A stretch of 64,000 nt of DNA. It comes from an uncultured Mucilaginibacter sp. (lineage in GTDB: Bacteria; Bacteroidota; Bacteroidia; Sphingobacteriales; Sphingobacteriaceae). Within the stretch, counting starts at the first letter, position 1; every line of letters starts with the position of its first letter. The stretch is taken from NCBI GenBank assembly GCA_903891475.1, contig CAITEP010000010.1:1-64000 (forward strand). The letters run 5' to 3'. Below are positions 27,045-36,929 of the stretch, in pieces. The notes below the pieces were generated by a model. It was given only the letters and a program-made list of their open reading frames with translations, did not search any database and was not told where the DNA came from. Made by a program: the position numbers and the translations under genes.

Positions 27045-27910
27045 GATACCAATTTAACTCTTGTTGGTTTAGGTTTTAAAAAAGTGATGGCAATGCCGCT
27101 TAAAACTATTACGCTGCCTATTAATTCGGTAATTCCCAATTTTTCATTCAGCAACAAATATGCCCAAAACCCGGCTATTACAGTTTGGCTCAAAAGTGCC
27201 ACCGATACTTTTGTGGATGGTAAATGTCTTAAACCATGATTAATGGTTAACCAACCAAATAATTGGCAAATAATACCCATTCCTAACAGGTTGAGCCAGC
27301 TGTTTACAGAAAAATAAATCAGGTTACTACGCTGAAAGCCGCAGGCAATTAGTAAAAACACGCTTGCGGCCAACATGCTATAAAACATAAAGGTGAGCGT
27401 GGCAATTTTACCCAAAATACCTTTGCTTACTAAAATGTACATGGCATAAAAAAAACTTGCTAAAAGTGCCATGATTACCCCTTGGCTTAAGTGCAGCTTA
27501 ATTACACTTTGGTATCCAACCAGCACAATCATTCCTAAAATGGCAATAATGGTTCCTATCCAAAAAAACAATCCGGCGTTTTTACGGAATATCAAAAAAC
27601 TGACTAAACCCACCCAAAGCGGTGCCAAGTTTGCAATAAGGGTTGATAAAGTGGCCGCAATTTGAAAAAGCGATATGTTCCAGAAATAAATATCGAATCC
27701 AAAAATCAATCCGGCTAATACGGCGATGAGTAGGTTTTTTAAATTGATTTTTAAATACCCCTTCGTAATGCAGTAAGGCGCCAATAACAACCAGGCAATA
27801 AATACCCTATAAAATGCGGATGTGATAGGTGGAGTACCCGCCAGCCTTACAAAAATAGGCGAAAAGGATATACATAGAATGCCTAATACCAGGCTAAGTT
27901 TTGGGTTCAT
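27041..27910 (-). CDS. EamA family (DMT) transporter, first of a tandem pair
   Basis: A 289-aa inner-membrane protein with about ten helices in two EamA domains. The ATG at 27910 (MNPKLSLVLG) aligns with the start of its paralogue; an upstream TTG at 27919 is a less likely start. Both copies keep a full set of helices and the STLIANL(A/S)P segment, so both look functional. Members of this family export amino acids, purines and drugs; nothing here indicates which. Confidence 0.88.
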   Translation of the reverse strand: MNPKLSLVLGILCISFSPIFVRLAGTPPITSAFYRVFIAWLLLAPYCITKGYLKINLKNLLIAVLAGLIFGFDIYFWNISLFQIAATLSTLIANLAPLWVGLVSFLIFRKNAGLFFWIGTIIAILGMIVLVGYQSVIKLHLSQGVIMALLASFFYAMYILVSKGILGKIATLTFMFYSMLAASVFLLIACGFQRSNLIYFSVNSWLNLLGMGIICQLFGWLTINHGLRHLPSTKVSVALLSQTVIAGFWAYLLLNEKLGITELIGSVIVLSGIAITFLKPKPTRVKLVS

Positions 27911-28119
27911 TAAGGGCAAACTTAAACAAATAGTTTTTGGTTGGTTTAAGATTTTTGAGATTATATTTTAAAGATTGCATTTTCATAATAAATAGGATTT
28001 AGACTATTCCAATAAATCAATAGATTGCTTTTACATGGAATAAATTTTAGCCACTAAAAATTTCTGTTTCAAACAATCGTGCAAATAATTGTATTTTTAC
28101 CCCTCAAAATATATAATAC

Positions 28120-29556
28120 ATGGGCCAGCGTACAAAAATAAAAGCATTACTGGAGAGCGAACAAACCGATATTGAGGTGGTTGTAAAAGGATGGGTACGT
28201 ACCTTCCGCAATAACCAATTTATTGCCTTAAATGATGGATCGACCAATAATAACATTCAAATTGTGGTTGATTTTGAAAATACCGATGCTGCTTTATTAA
28301 AACGTATTACTACTGGCGCGGCTATTAGCGTTACGGGTATTTTAATAGCCTCATTAGGCAAAGGCCAAAAAGTAGAAGTTAAAGCTACGGAAGTTGAAAT
28401 ATTGGGCGATAGCGACCCTGAAAAATATCCACTGCAACCTAAAAAGCATAGCTTGGAGTTTTTGCGCGAAATTGCGCATTTACGTTTCCGTACCAATACC
28501 TTTGGGGCGATTTTTAGGGTGCGTAACAGTCTATCATTCGCCATACATCAATTTTTTCAGGAAAGGGGCTTTGTTTATTTGCATACCCCAATTATTACCG
28601 CTTCCGACGCAGAAGGTGCTGGCGAAACCTTTCATGTTACCAACTTCGACTTGGCTAATCCACCAAAAACAGAGACAGGGGAAATTGACTTTTCGCAAGA
28701 TTTTTTTGCTCGTCCAACCAACCTGACCGTATCTGGTCAGTTAGAAGGGGAGTTGGCAGCTATGGCATTGAGTGATATTTATACATTCGGACCAACATTT
28801 AGGGCCGAAAACTCCAATACCACCAGGCACCTAGCAGAATTTTGGATGATAGAGCCCGAAATGGCGTTTTATGATTTGAACGACAATATGGATTTGGCCG
28901 AGGCATTGCTTAAATATGTTATCGCATACGCGCTCGATAAAAACAAAGAAGATATTGAATTTTTAAGTCAGCGTTTAGAAGAAGAAGAAAAGCAAAAGCC
29001 ACAAGCTGAGCGTTCGGAAATGAATTTATTGCAAAAACTAGAGTTTTGTCTTAACAACGACTTTGAAAGAGTTACCTACACTGAGGCAATTGATATTTTA
29101 AAAGAATCGACACCAAACAAAAAGAAAAAATTCCAATACTTGGTGGAAGGATGGGGAACCGACCTACAATCGGAACATGAACGTTATTTGGTTGAAAAGC
29201 ACTTTAAGAAGCCAGTAATATTAACTGATTACCCTATGGAAATAAAAGCCTTTTATATGAGGCAGAACGATGACGGAAAAACAGTTCGCGCAATGGATGT
29301 GCTTTTCCCGGGTATAGGCGAAATGATAGGTGGCTCGCAGCGTGAAGAAAGGCTGGATAAACTGGAACAACGCATGGACGAAATGGGCATACCGAAAGAG
29401 GAATTATGGTGGTATTTAGACACACGTAGATTCGGGGCTTGTCCACATGCTGGTTTTGGCTTGGGTTTTGAAAGATTGGTTTTGTTTGTTACCGGAATGG
29501 GCAATATCAGGGATGTAATACCTTTCCCTAGGTATCCTAAAAATGCGGAATTTTAA
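28120..29556 (+). CDS. asnS: Asparaginyl-tRNA synthetase
   Basis: A class IIb synthetase of 478 aa charging tRNA-Asn. It has an N-terminal OB-fold (about 1-115). Class II motif 2 lies within [20 protein letters not shown]; motif 3 is [12 protein letters not shown], and the family ending is [11 protein letters not shown]. Asn in place of the Asp-type residues in motif 2 separates it from aspS in the same window. Its presence means this organism charges tRNA-Asn directly. Confidence 0.97.
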   Translation: MGQRTKIKALLESEQTDIEVVVKGWVRTFRNNQFIALNDGSTNNNIQIVVDFENTDAALLKRITTGAAISVTGILIASLGKGQKVEVKATEVEILGDSDPEKYPLQPKKHSLEFLREIAHLRFRTNTFGAIFRVRNSLSFAIHQFFQERGFVYLHTPIITASDAEGAGETFHVTNFDLANPPKTETGEIDFSQDFFARPTNLTVSGQLEGELAAMALSDIYTFGPTFRAENSNTTRHLAEFWMIEPEMAFYDLNDNMDLAEALLKYVIAYALDKNKEDIEFLSQRLEEEEKQKPQAERSEMNLLQKLEFCLNNDFERVTYTEAIDILKESTPNKKKKFQYLVEGWGTDLQSEHERYLVEKHFKKPVILTDYPMEIKAFYMRQNDDGKTVRAMDVLFPGIGEMIGGSQREERLDKLEQRMDEMGIPKEELWWYLDTRRFGACPHAGFGLGFERLVLFVTGMGNIRDVIPFPRYPKNAEF

Positions 29557-29635
29557 TCTCAGCTATAATTATACCCATTCATATAGCGCTTCCAATAAAA
29601 ATATTTGTTTGTGTTGAAATTAAGCTTCCTTTAGC

Positions 29636-30091
29636 ATGCCATTCATCGAAATAAATACTTTTATTGATGCGCCCATTGATAAATGTTTTGATTTAGCTCG
29701 AAGTATTGATTTACATCTTGATTCGATGGCTAAAACAAAAGAAAAAGCAATAGCCGGCCGAACAAGTGGTTTAATTGAAATGGGGGAAACGGTAACATGG
29801 CGAGCCAAACATTTTGGGGTATGGCAAACTTTAACCTCAAAAATCACTGCTTTTAGCTTTCCGCATTCGTTTACAGATGAAATGGTAAGCGGGGTATTCA
29901 AAAGTTTTAAACACCAACATTTGTTTAGTCCAAACAATGGCGGAACTTTAATGGTTGATATATTTGCATTTGAAAGCCCGTTTGGCATTTTGGGTAAGCT
30001 GGCAAATGTTTTGTTCCTGAACAATTATATGAGCAAGCTCTTAAAAAGCCGAAATAAGTTGATCAAAGAAATTGCCGAGCAATCCATTTAA
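29636..30091 (+). CDS. SRPBCC (START-like) family protein
   Basis: A 151-aa protein of the polyketide-cyclase/START-like fold. It begins with the usual first strand IEINTFIDAPIDKCFDLARS and ends in a long amphipathic helix. These proteins bind hydrophobic ligands; no catalytic residues can be named. It is 51 bp upstream of the ThiE-like gene and on the same strand, but is probably not functionally linked. Confidence 0.78.
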   Translation: MPFIEINTFIDAPIDKCFDLARSIDLHLDSMAKTKEKAIAGRTSGLIEMGETVTWRAKHFGVWQTLTSKITAFSFPHSFTDEMVSGVFKSFKHQHLFSPNNGGTLMVDIFAFESPFGILGKLANVLFLNNYMSKLLKSRNKLIKEIAEQSI

Positions 30092-30142
30092 AATATTTAA
30101 ATCTCTATTCTACAGTTCTCATACTAATTTATCACTAACAGC

Positions 30143-30769
30143 ATGAAAAAATATATATCCAAGTTTCATTACCTAACGCAAGATTTACCCGACAGAAGTC
30201 ATGTAGAGCAAGTTAAAATTGCTTGCGAGGCAGGAGCGAATTGGGTGCAATATCGTTGTATGACCAAAAGTGACGAGGAACTGATAGCCGAAATTAACCA
30301 AATAGCCGAAATTTGTGATGAATGGGGAGCTCCCTTAATTATAACCAACCATTATCATTTGCTTGATAAGGTTGATGCGCAGGGTGTTCATGCTGAGGAT
30401 TTTGATGCAGATTTTCAGAAAATTCGCGATGCTATAGGCGATGATAAAACATTGGGGGCTTCGGCAACCAATTTAGATAAATTGTTGCGGGTGCAAAATT
30501 TTGGCGTAGTTGATTATTGCGGATACGGCCCTTTCGCCCATACTAATACAAAACCTAATAATAAACCTTTATTAGGTTTTGAAGGATATAGGGCATTACA
30601 ACAGGAGGAAGCCATTGATATTCCAGTAATAGCCGTGGGTGGCATTACTGTAGCCGACGTTACCCCATTGATTGAAACAGGCATATATGGGATTGCTGTT
30701 TCGGCAGCGGTAAACCTTGCGGCGAATCCCACAAATGCCATTAAGGACATATATAGGCTTATTTATTAA
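30143..30769 (+). CDS. thiE: Thiamine-phosphate synthase (ThiE-like, divergent)
   Basis: A 208-aa TIM-barrel protein that should join the pyrimidine (HMP-PP) and thiazole phosphate moieties into thiamine phosphate. Family positions are visible: WVQYR (usual QLR), IITNH, GVHAEDFD (usual GVHLGQ.D), LGASATN, the DYCGYGPFAHTNTK segment, IAVGGI and GIAVSAAV. Several positions differ from canonical ThiE, so it may be a divergent paralogue. The TPK-like gene begins 11 bp downstream, forming a small thiamine operon. Confidence 0.82.
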   Translation: MKKYISKFHYLTQDLPDRSHVEQVKIACEAGANWVQYRCMTKSDEELIAEINQIAEICDEWGAPLIITNHYHLLDKVDAQGVHAEDFDADFQKIRDAIGDDKTLGASATNLDKLLRVQNFGVVDYCGYGPFAHTNTKPNNKPLLGFEGYRALQQEEAIDIPVIAVGGITVADVTPLIETGIYGIAVSAAVNLAANPTNAIKDIYRLIY

Positions 30770-30780
30770 AATCAAAAAAA

Positions 30781-31350
30781 ATGTCGTCCCACCATATTGT
30801 TCGCGAAAAACAAGAACCGGCCTTATTGGTGCTAGGCATGGGCGATTTTAATCACGAACAGTTAGGGCAATTGCTGGAGTGGAGCCCAACTGTAATTGCC
30901 ACAACACAAACAGTGGGATTACTATTATCATTAAATATAAAAATTGATTGGCTTATAAGCAAAAGTACTGTTGAAGACATGCAGGCTGATATTAAGACTT
31001 TTATAGTAAAGGAAGAATTACCAAGTGTTGCAGCTTTAAATTTTTTAATAACAGGGGGCTATTCATCAGTAAACATTATTTCTGAAGATTTTAATCCTGT
31101 TGATTATTCCACGTTTATTGCTAAAATAAATATAGTGGTTTTCTGCCGGCAGAAAAAAATATATGCCATACATTCAGGCTACAGTAAGTGGAAAACCCAA
31201 GGAGAACAAATAGAAATTATTTCCGAAGCAGATATACTCGGTTTTAAAGGATTGAAGCGTATAAATACAAGTACATTTGAAACTTTAGATGACGGCTTTT
31301 TTAATCTCCAATTTAAAGAAGAAAAACTATTTATTGCTGAATCGCTATGA
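30781..31350 (+). CDS. Thiamine-pyrophosphokinase-like protein lacking the canonical motif
   Basis: A 189-aa protein resembling Sphingobacteriaceae proteins labelled thiamine pyrophosphokinase: the N-terminus MSSHHIVREKQEPALL is typical, followed by GQLLEWSPTVIAT and a C-terminal beta-rich region. The active-site G-D-x-D-S signature of genuine kinases is not seen; the corresponding place reads KIDWLISK. It may therefore be a non-catalytic relative that acts in TPP binding or has changed function. Its position right after thiE supports a link to thiamine. The assignment is from memory of related sequences. Confidence 0.6.
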   Translation: MSSHHIVREKQEPALLVLGMGDFNHEQLGQLLEWSPTVIATTQTVGLLLSLNIKIDWLISKSTVEDMQADIKTFIVKEELPSVAALNFLITGGYSSVNIISEDFNPVDYSTFIAKINIVVFCRQKKIYAIHSGYSKWKTQGEQIEIISEADILGFKGLKRINTSTFETLDDGFFNLQFKEEKLFIAESL

Positions 31351-31554
31351 TAAAACAGTCACCACCCAAAACAGTGAATTTTATGCAATTTTATTGCATT
31401 TAAATTAGGGGAAATCAATTTAGTTTTGCTAGATTTACCTTTCTAATATTCTATATCCATATATAATTTATTTATTATTAAACCGTTTAAGATATTACAA
31501 GTCAAAATATTAAAGAATTTTTTCCTAACTTTATTTAACTTAAATTCAGTAACC

Positions 31555-32643
31555 ATGAAAACAATATATAAATCAATCCAAAAAATAGCCATTGTCTGTT
31601 TAGGATGTATGTTTTTAGCTTTTTCAGGAAATGCTCAAAGGACAGGTAGTAGTGGCGGCAGCAGTACCTCCACAAGTAGTTCAAGTAGCAATTCTAGGGC
31701 TTCAAGTCCTAGCCCTAGCCCCTCAGTTAGCGTTAGTCGCCCAACTAGTTATACACCCCAGCCAGCAAGATCAAGTTTTCAGCCATCATCTCAAATTCCT
31801 CAAAATAATAACGGGGTTAGAAGTAGTTATGGTTATACTCAGCGTCAAGGTGTTTCAGTTAATCAGTCTAATAATAATGGATATCAACAAAGAGTAGGTG
31901 TTACCTCTTATTCTGGAAACAACAATAGGCAAGGTATTTCAGCCTACACTGGGAATACTTATTACTATACACCTAGGCAAAATGTATCCGGATATAATAG
32001 CAACGGAGTTACAGCATATTCACAAAGACCTGGCGTTACTGCAACTGGATTCCGTACAAATGGGAACCTTAGAGGAGATTATTGGGGTAATCATGATTAT
32101 TATCATTATAACCGTGGATATTATGCTACCTATTATCAACCAAGACTTGGTTTTAGCTGTTACGCTTTGCCATATGGATATTATCCGTTTTACTGGGGCG
32201 ATTATCAGTACTATTACAGTGATGGATTATTTTATCAATATAATAATGATCAGTATACAGTTGTGGAACCACCAGTAGGTGCCGAAGTAACCACCTTACC
32301 ATCAAATGCGCAATCAATTGTAATCAATGGTCAGCAATATTACGAGGCTGGCGGTGTTTATTATCAACCTTATACTAAAGATGACGGAACAGTTGTTTAT
32401 GTGGTTGCAGGTAAGGATGGTGAATTAAATACCAGCGCGGTTGTTGCAAACGAACAACCACGTGCTCCGCAAATTGGTGACTTAGTTAGCCAATTACCTC
32501 CTAATTCCCGCAAAGTAGTCGTAAACGGACAAAAGCTTTTTGTATCCATTGAAGGTATTTATTATCAAGAAAAGGTTGATGAAAATGGAGTCAAATATTA
32601 TAAAATAGTTGGTCTTCCAACGGATGATCCCGATCAAAATTAA
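31555..32643 (+). CDS. Secreted DUF6515 family protein
   Basis: A 362-aa exported protein with a signal peptide ending near GNAQ. A Ser-rich stretch (about 30-75) is followed by QR-x-GV-x-x-Y-type imperfect repeats (about 90-175), a Tyr-rich segment with many YY pairs (about 175-240), and two copies of a small domain with the pattern LP-x-x-(A/S)-x-x-(I/V)V-(I/V)NGQ...YYQ (about 245-295 and 305-355). The second half matches DUF6515. The role is unknown, probably cell-surface or envelope. It has a long leader and a strong terminator. Confidence 0.78.
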   Translation: MKTIYKSIQKIAIVCLGCMFLAFSGNAQRTGSSGGSSTSTSSSSSNSRASSPSPSPSVSVSRPTSYTPQPARSSFQPSSQIPQNNNGVRSSYGYTQRQGVSVNQSNNNGYQQRVGVTSYSGNNNRQGISAYTGNTYYYTPRQNVSGYNSNGVTAYSQRPGVTATGFRTNGNLRGDYWGNHDYYHYNRGYYATYYQPRLGFSCYALPYGYYPFYWGDYQYYYSDGLFYQYNNDQYTVVEPPVGAEVTTLPSNAQSIVINGQQYYEAGGVYYQPYTKDDGTVVYVVAGKDGELNTSAVVANEQPRAPQIGDLVSQLPPNSRKVVVNGQKLFVSIEGIYYQEKVDENGVKYYKIVGLPTDDPDQN

Positions 32644-32663
32644 TTTCTTACTACTTTTATTAT

Positions 32664-32703
32664 AAAAAAAAAGGTTTTGGATTTTCCAAAACCTTTTTTT
32701 TAT
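32664..32703 (+). terminator. Terminator of the DUF6515 gene
   Basis: Perfect 10-bp stem AAGGTTTTGG / CCAAAACCTT around a 5-nt loop, followed by a run of T and preceded by a run of A, 27 bp after the stop. Confidence 0.9.
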
Positions 32704-32756
32704 TTTTAAAGTTTATCGTATCTTAAGTGCCAATATTTAAAAGGGTTAGTTTTAAA

Positions 32757-33485
32757 ATGTCAGAAGAAAAAATAATTGAACACTCGCACAAGGCTGTTAA
32801 AACATTAAAGGACAAGACAAAAACTATTTCCGAAAAAATAAAAGAATTCCTAGAGGAAATCTCCATTATTGTGCTTGCTGTAAGTATCACCTTGTTGTTT
32901 CATAATTGGAATGAAGCAAGGCATGAAAAACAATTAGAGCGAGAATTTTTAAAAGGAATAAAGGATGATCTTGCTCAAAGCGCAAATGATATTGAGGCTT
33001 CTATAAAGGTGTTTCAGCCAACGATTGATTATTACTCAAACGTTTCACACCAACTTAGCATAAACAAAATTGATAAAAAATATGTTGATACATTGGGTTG
33101 GTATTTAATGAATACCAATTATTTTGTTTTTGATGATAGTAGGTTTGAAGGATTTAAATCCTCAGGTTATTTAAGATTAATTGAAAATGAGGTTTTGCTT
33201 AAACACTTAGTAGTACTATATTCTGCATATATGCCATTTGAAAAGGAAGCCGATGTTAATGTATTTCATACCCGAGAACAAGACTATAATAAGTATATTG
33301 GAATAAATTTAAATAGTGATCCTTTTGGAGAAAGTCATGTCTCAAATTTACTGAATGATAAAGCTGTTCGATATCAATTTTTTAGATATAGCAATGTGTT
33401 TAAAGAACGCAAACAACATAAGCTTTCTATGATAAAACGGATTCGTTTATTGGTAAATGAAATTGATATAGAATTAAACAAGTAG
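32757..33485 (+). CDS. Membrane-anchored DUF6090-like protein
   Basis: About 242 aa from ATG 32757 (MSEEKIIEHS); an upstream GTG at 32727 is possible. An amphipathic Lys/Glu-rich helix (about 10-30) leads to one transmembrane helix (about 34-50), immediately followed by FHNWNEARHEKQLEREFLKGIKDDL, a hallmark of the DUF6090-type proteins. The rest is helical. Function unknown. It is transcribed in the same direction as the MFS gene 68 bp downstream. Confidence 0.7.
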   Translation: MSEEKIIEHSHKAVKTLKDKTKTISEKIKEFLEEISIIVLAVSITLLFHNWNEARHEKQLEREFLKGIKDDLAQSANDIEASIKVFQPTIDYYSNVSHQLSINKIDKKYVDTLGWYLMNTNYFVFDDSRFEGFKSSGYLRLIENEVLLKHLVVLYSAYMPFEKEADVNVFHTREQDYNKYIGINLNSDPFGESHVSNLLNDKAVRYQFFRYSNVFKERKQHKLSMIKRIRLLVNEIDIELNK

Positions 33486-33553
33486 TTCTTTAACCTATTT
33501 GTAATCAATTATTCAAATACTCTTTTAATATTAGCATATTGCATCAAATTAAA

Positions 33554-34894
33554 ATGCCAATTGCTAAGCTTTCTTTAACCAAACAACTTATTTATGCCAG
33601 CGGCATGATTGGCTGGAGCATAGTAACAAATATTGTTATTGTAATGCTTCCTTTTTTCTATTTACCACCTTCAAATGCAGGCTTAGTTATTTTAATTCCA
33701 CAACTTTTGGTTTTTGGTTTAATCAATATCATGACCTTCATTACTGTTTCGGGTAGGTTATTTGATGCCATTTACGATCCTTTCATCGCGTCACTAAGTG
33801 ATCAGAGCAAAAATCCCAAAGGCAGGCGTATTCCATTTATGAAGTTGGCCATTTTGCCAATCATCCTATTTTGTTGCCTTACGTTTTATCCGATTGTGAT
33901 GGCCCAAAGCATATACAATGCCGTTTGGATTACCTGTACATTGGTGTTATTTTTTATGGCAGCAACTACCTACACTATTCCATACAACGCCCTTTTACCA
34001 GAACTTGCACAAACACCTTACGAAAAAGTACGCCTATCATCCTTACAACAAGCGGGTTTTGTAATCGGTATGATTGTAAGTGCATTGGTAAATAATATTG
34101 CCGATGTTGTGCAACTTATGTCGGGTTTTGAAAGCCGCAATCTTGCATTACAATATACCATTTGGGGCTTGTGTTTATTTGCAGGTATTATGATGTCATT
34201 ACCAGTTATTTTTATCAACGAGAAAAAGTATTCTGTAAGCGTACCATCACATTTACCACTTTGGCCGGCATTAAAGCAAACATTTAAACAATCCAACTTT
34301 AAATACTTTTTGATATCTGATTTCTCCTTCTATATGTCATTGAGCATCATATCAAGCGGATTATTATTCTTTGTTACAGTTTTGCTTCATTTAAAGGCTT
34401 CTATAGGCGGTGTATTAATGGCTGTAATGGTATTAGTTTCCCTTCTTTTTTACCCATTGGTAAATTATTTGGCAAAAAGATTTGGCAAAAAGCCAGTAAT
34501 CTTATTCTCCTTTGCTTTAATGAGTTTGGTATTTGTTGCCATTAATTTTTTAGGTGAGTTTCCTATTTCAGCACATATCCAAATTTATACTTTGGTTTTA
34601 TGTGCCTCATTCCCTTTGGCTTCATTGGGTATTTTGCCGAATGCTATCCTTGCAGAAATAGCCGAACATGATGCTATAACTACAGGTGAGAACCGGGAAG
34701 GAATGTTTTACGCGGTTAGGTACTTATTTGTAAAGCTTGGACAAACTTTTGGCATTGCTACATTTGCCTTTTTAACAGTTTATGGTGAAAACCCAGGACA
34801 CGACCTTGGTTTACGTTTAAATGGATTGTGCGGTTTTATACTTTGTGTCTTCGCATTTATATTTTTTTCTCGCTTTAAAGAAGTGAAACAATAA
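33554..34894 (+). CDS. MFS transporter, GPH (melibiose permease-like) type
   Basis: A 446-aa permease with about 12 transmembrane helices. The loop between helices 2 and 3 reads FDAIYDPFIASLSDQS...GRRIPFM, the GPH-type signature of MelB relatives (D-P-x-x-x-x-x-S-D). The ATG at 33554 follows a TTG alternative at 33539. It is likely a cation-coupled sugar or glycoside symporter. The keto-glycoside cluster 2 kb further on is suggestive but unproven context. The stop lies 4 bp from the converging glycosylase gene. Confidence 0.82.
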   Translation: MPIAKLSLTKQLIYASGMIGWSIVTNIVIVMLPFFYLPPSNAGLVILIPQLLVFGLINIMTFITVSGRLFDAIYDPFIASLSDQSKNPKGRRIPFMKLAILPIILFCCLTFYPIVMAQSIYNAVWITCTLVLFFMAATTYTIPYNALLPELAQTPYEKVRLSSLQQAGFVIGMIVSALVNNIADVVQLMSGFESRNLALQYTIWGLCLFAGIMMSLPVIFINEKKYSVSVPSHLPLWPALKQTFKQSNFKYFLISDFSFYMSLSIISSGLLFFVTVLLHLKASIGGVLMAVMVLVSLLFYPLVNYLAKRFGKKPVILFSFALMSLVFVAINFLGEFPISAHIQIYTLVLCASFPLASLGILPNAILAEIAEHDAITTGENREGMFYAVRYLFVKLGQTFGIATFAFLTVYGENPGHDLGLRLNGLCGFILCVFAFIFFSRFKEVKQ

Positions 34895-34898
34895 AACC

Positions 34899-35474
34899 TT
34901 AACCATCAATAAATTCTCGTATTATGTATTGAAGTGCTGGAATTATTTCTTCTTCAAACCACAGGTTTCTTTTTTGCCAGATTTTATTTCTAGGGGAAGG
35001 ATGTACCAATGGAAGAAATTGAGGTAAATATTGTTTATAATTTCTTACGTTTTCGGTTAATGATACATTGAAAGAATTACCTAAATAATATTTTTGAGCA
35101 TATTGGCCTATAAGTATAGTAAGCCTAATATCTTTCATACGATCAATTATTTTTTTGTGCCAAAGTGGAGCACATTCAGGTCTAGGTGGTAAGTCTCCGC
35201 TAGCTCCTTTACCGGGATAACAAAATCCCATTGGTATTAAGCCAAATATATCAGGATTGTAAAACTGCTCCTTTGATACATTTAACCATCGTCTAAGTTC
35301 ATTTCCACTTTCATCATCCCATGGTATACCCGAATTTTGTACTTTTAAGCCTGGGGCTTGACCTATTATTAATATTTTTGAATAGGGACTCGCCTGTATA
35401 ATTGGCTTAGGGCTTAATGGAATAAAGGATTTACAAACTATACAATCTCTAACCTCCAATAATAGTTTATCCAA
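34899..35474 (-). CDS. Uracil-DNA glycosylase superfamily protein
   Basis: A 191-aa protein. Motif A-like GQAPGLKVQNSGIPWDDESG (GQAPG, residues about 37-41) and motif B-like HPSPRN near residue 157 are those of the COG1573-type glycosylases. Only two N-terminal cysteines (CIVCK, residues 11-14) are seen, so the four-Cys iron-sulfur cluster of family 4 is incomplete. It might remove uracil or related damaged bases from DNA. Confidence 0.78.
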   Translation of the reverse strand: MDKLLLEVRDCIVCKSFIPLSPKPIIQASPYSKILIIGQAPGLKVQNSGIPWDDESGNELRRWLNVSKEQFYNPDIFGLIPMGFCYPGKGASGDLPPRPECAPLWHKKIIDRMKDIRLTILIGQYAQKYYLGNSFNVSLTENVRNYKQYLPQFLPLVHPSPRNKIWQKRNLWFEEEIIPALQYIIREFIDG

Positions 35475-35537
35475 TTGCTAATCTTTTTATAATCAATTTC
35501 TTATTACAGGAATATTATATTTGAAAAATAAAACTAA

Positions 35538-35966
35538 TTATGATTGAATATAACTTTTTAAATGTTCAATTGTTTCCTCGTGTGAAAGAATGGTCTCCTT
35601 TACTACGTCAGTGATGGATATTATACCACATAACTGATCATCTTTAAATACTGGTAGGTATCTTATATTGCTTTCGCTCATTATATGCATACATGTTTCA
35701 ACAGAATTATCGGGAAGAATTCTAGGTAAACCAGTACTCATAATTTCTTTTACATGCGTTTCCAACGATGACTTTCCTTGTAGGATTACCTTTCTGGCAT
35801 AATCACGTTCGGTTAGCAAACCAGCATAGTTGCCGTTTTCTGTAATAATTACCGAGCCGATATTGTTATCAGACATGAGCTTTAATGCTTCTAAAACCGA
35901 TGTGCTACCATCAATAGCAAAAACGCTGCTCCCTTTACGGGCAAGAATATTGGAAACCTTTTTCAT
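35538..35966 (-). CDS. Two-CBS-domain protein
   Basis: A 142-aa protein consisting of two CBS motifs (about 8-60 and 72-130), e.g. DNNIGSVIITENGNYAGLLTERD and SNIRYLPVFKDDQLCGIISI. Such stand-alone CBS pairs bind adenine nucleotides and sense energy state or regulate partners. No partner gene is adjacent. Confidence 0.88.
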   Translation of the reverse strand: MKKVSNILARKGSSVFAIDGSTSVLEALKLMSDNNIGSVIITENGNYAGLLTERDYARKVILQGKSSLETHVKEIMSTGLPRILPDNSVETCMHIMSESNIRYLPVFKDDQLCGIISITDVVKETILSHEETIEHLKSYIQS

Positions 35967-36227
35967 ATTGCCTTTAAATTAATTGGTTATTAGCTTACCA
36001 AATATAATAAATCAAACATCAAATAACCTAATTATTTGCTTGTAATTATTTACCAAGGTTTTAATATTATTTTTAATGAAATAAAAAACAGGTTCCATTT
36101 CTTATTTATTTTAAAAAAATTATAACGATTATGGGTTTTGATTTTAATCCTATCAAAAAAATATGTTATTTTTACTCATCCATGTATAAAATCAACTAAA
36201 TTTCATTCTAAACATAAACTACAATAA

Positions 36228-36887
36228 ATGAGAAAACCCCTTTTGTTTCTTGCAATATTATCACTGTGTCTACAATATGTAAAAGCTCAAACAAGCAAAT
36301 TGTTTGATGGTAAAACAACCAATGGTTGGCATTTATACTTAAAAACCGGAGCTGGAGCTTGGAAAGTGGTTGATGGCGCTTTGCAACTCGACCCAAAAGC
36401 CGAAGGGCAAGGGGACCTTATTACCGATAATGAATATGAAAACTACGAATTATCGTTGGAGTGGAAAATTGCCGAAGGGGGTAACAGTGGTATTATTTTT
36501 GGTGTTCATGAAGACCCCGCTATTGACGCTACTTATCGTTCAGGTATTGAAATGCAAATATTAGACGACCAAAAGGCCGATGATAACAAAAACCCTACCC
36601 ATTTGGCAGGCTCATTATATGATATGGCTACGCCACTTCACCATGCTAAACCAGCTGGCGAATGGAATAAAGTAATTATTCATAAGCAAAACGGACATTT
36701 GATTTTTTATTTGAATGGCCAAGAGGTAATCAATACCCAAATTGGTAGTGCCGAATGGATTAAAATGCTGAATAATAGCAAATTTAAAACATGGAAAGAC
36801 TTTGCTGCCTATCCAAAAGGCCATATCGCCCTGCAAGACCATGGCGCGGTAGTATCATTCAGAAACATTGAAATAAAACAATTGTAG
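36228..36887 (+). CDS. DUF1080 / 3-keto-disaccharide hydrolase, secreted
   Basis: A 219-aa exported protein with a signal peptide (1-20, ending VKAQ). The concanavalin-like jelly-roll begins LFDGKTTNGWHLY and includes SLEWKIAEGGNSGIIF and GHIALQDHG, the DUF1080 pattern. DUF1080 proteins hydrolyse glycosides previously oxidised to 3-keto sugars. The following GMC dehydrogenase genes support this role. It is the first gene of the cluster; the next start is 42 bp away. Confidence 0.88.
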   Translation: MRKPLLFLAILSLCLQYVKAQTSKLFDGKTTNGWHLYLKTGAGAWKVVDGALQLDPKAEGQGDLITDNEYENYELSLEWKIAEGGNSGIIFGVHEDPAIDATYRSGIEMQILDDQKADDNKNPTHLAGSLYDMATPLHHAKPAGEWNKVIIHKQNGHLIFYLNGQEVINTQIGSAEWIKMLNNSKFKTWKDFAAYPKGHIALQDHGAVVSFRNIEIKQL

Positions 36888-36929
36888 CTAGCTGTTAACA
36901 AAAAAATAATTATAACCCGTATTTTTTCT

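Noticed and set aside
29620..30024. Minus-strand open frame of 134 codons
   Set aside because: Antisense to the SRPBCC gene, which has the expected fold pattern.
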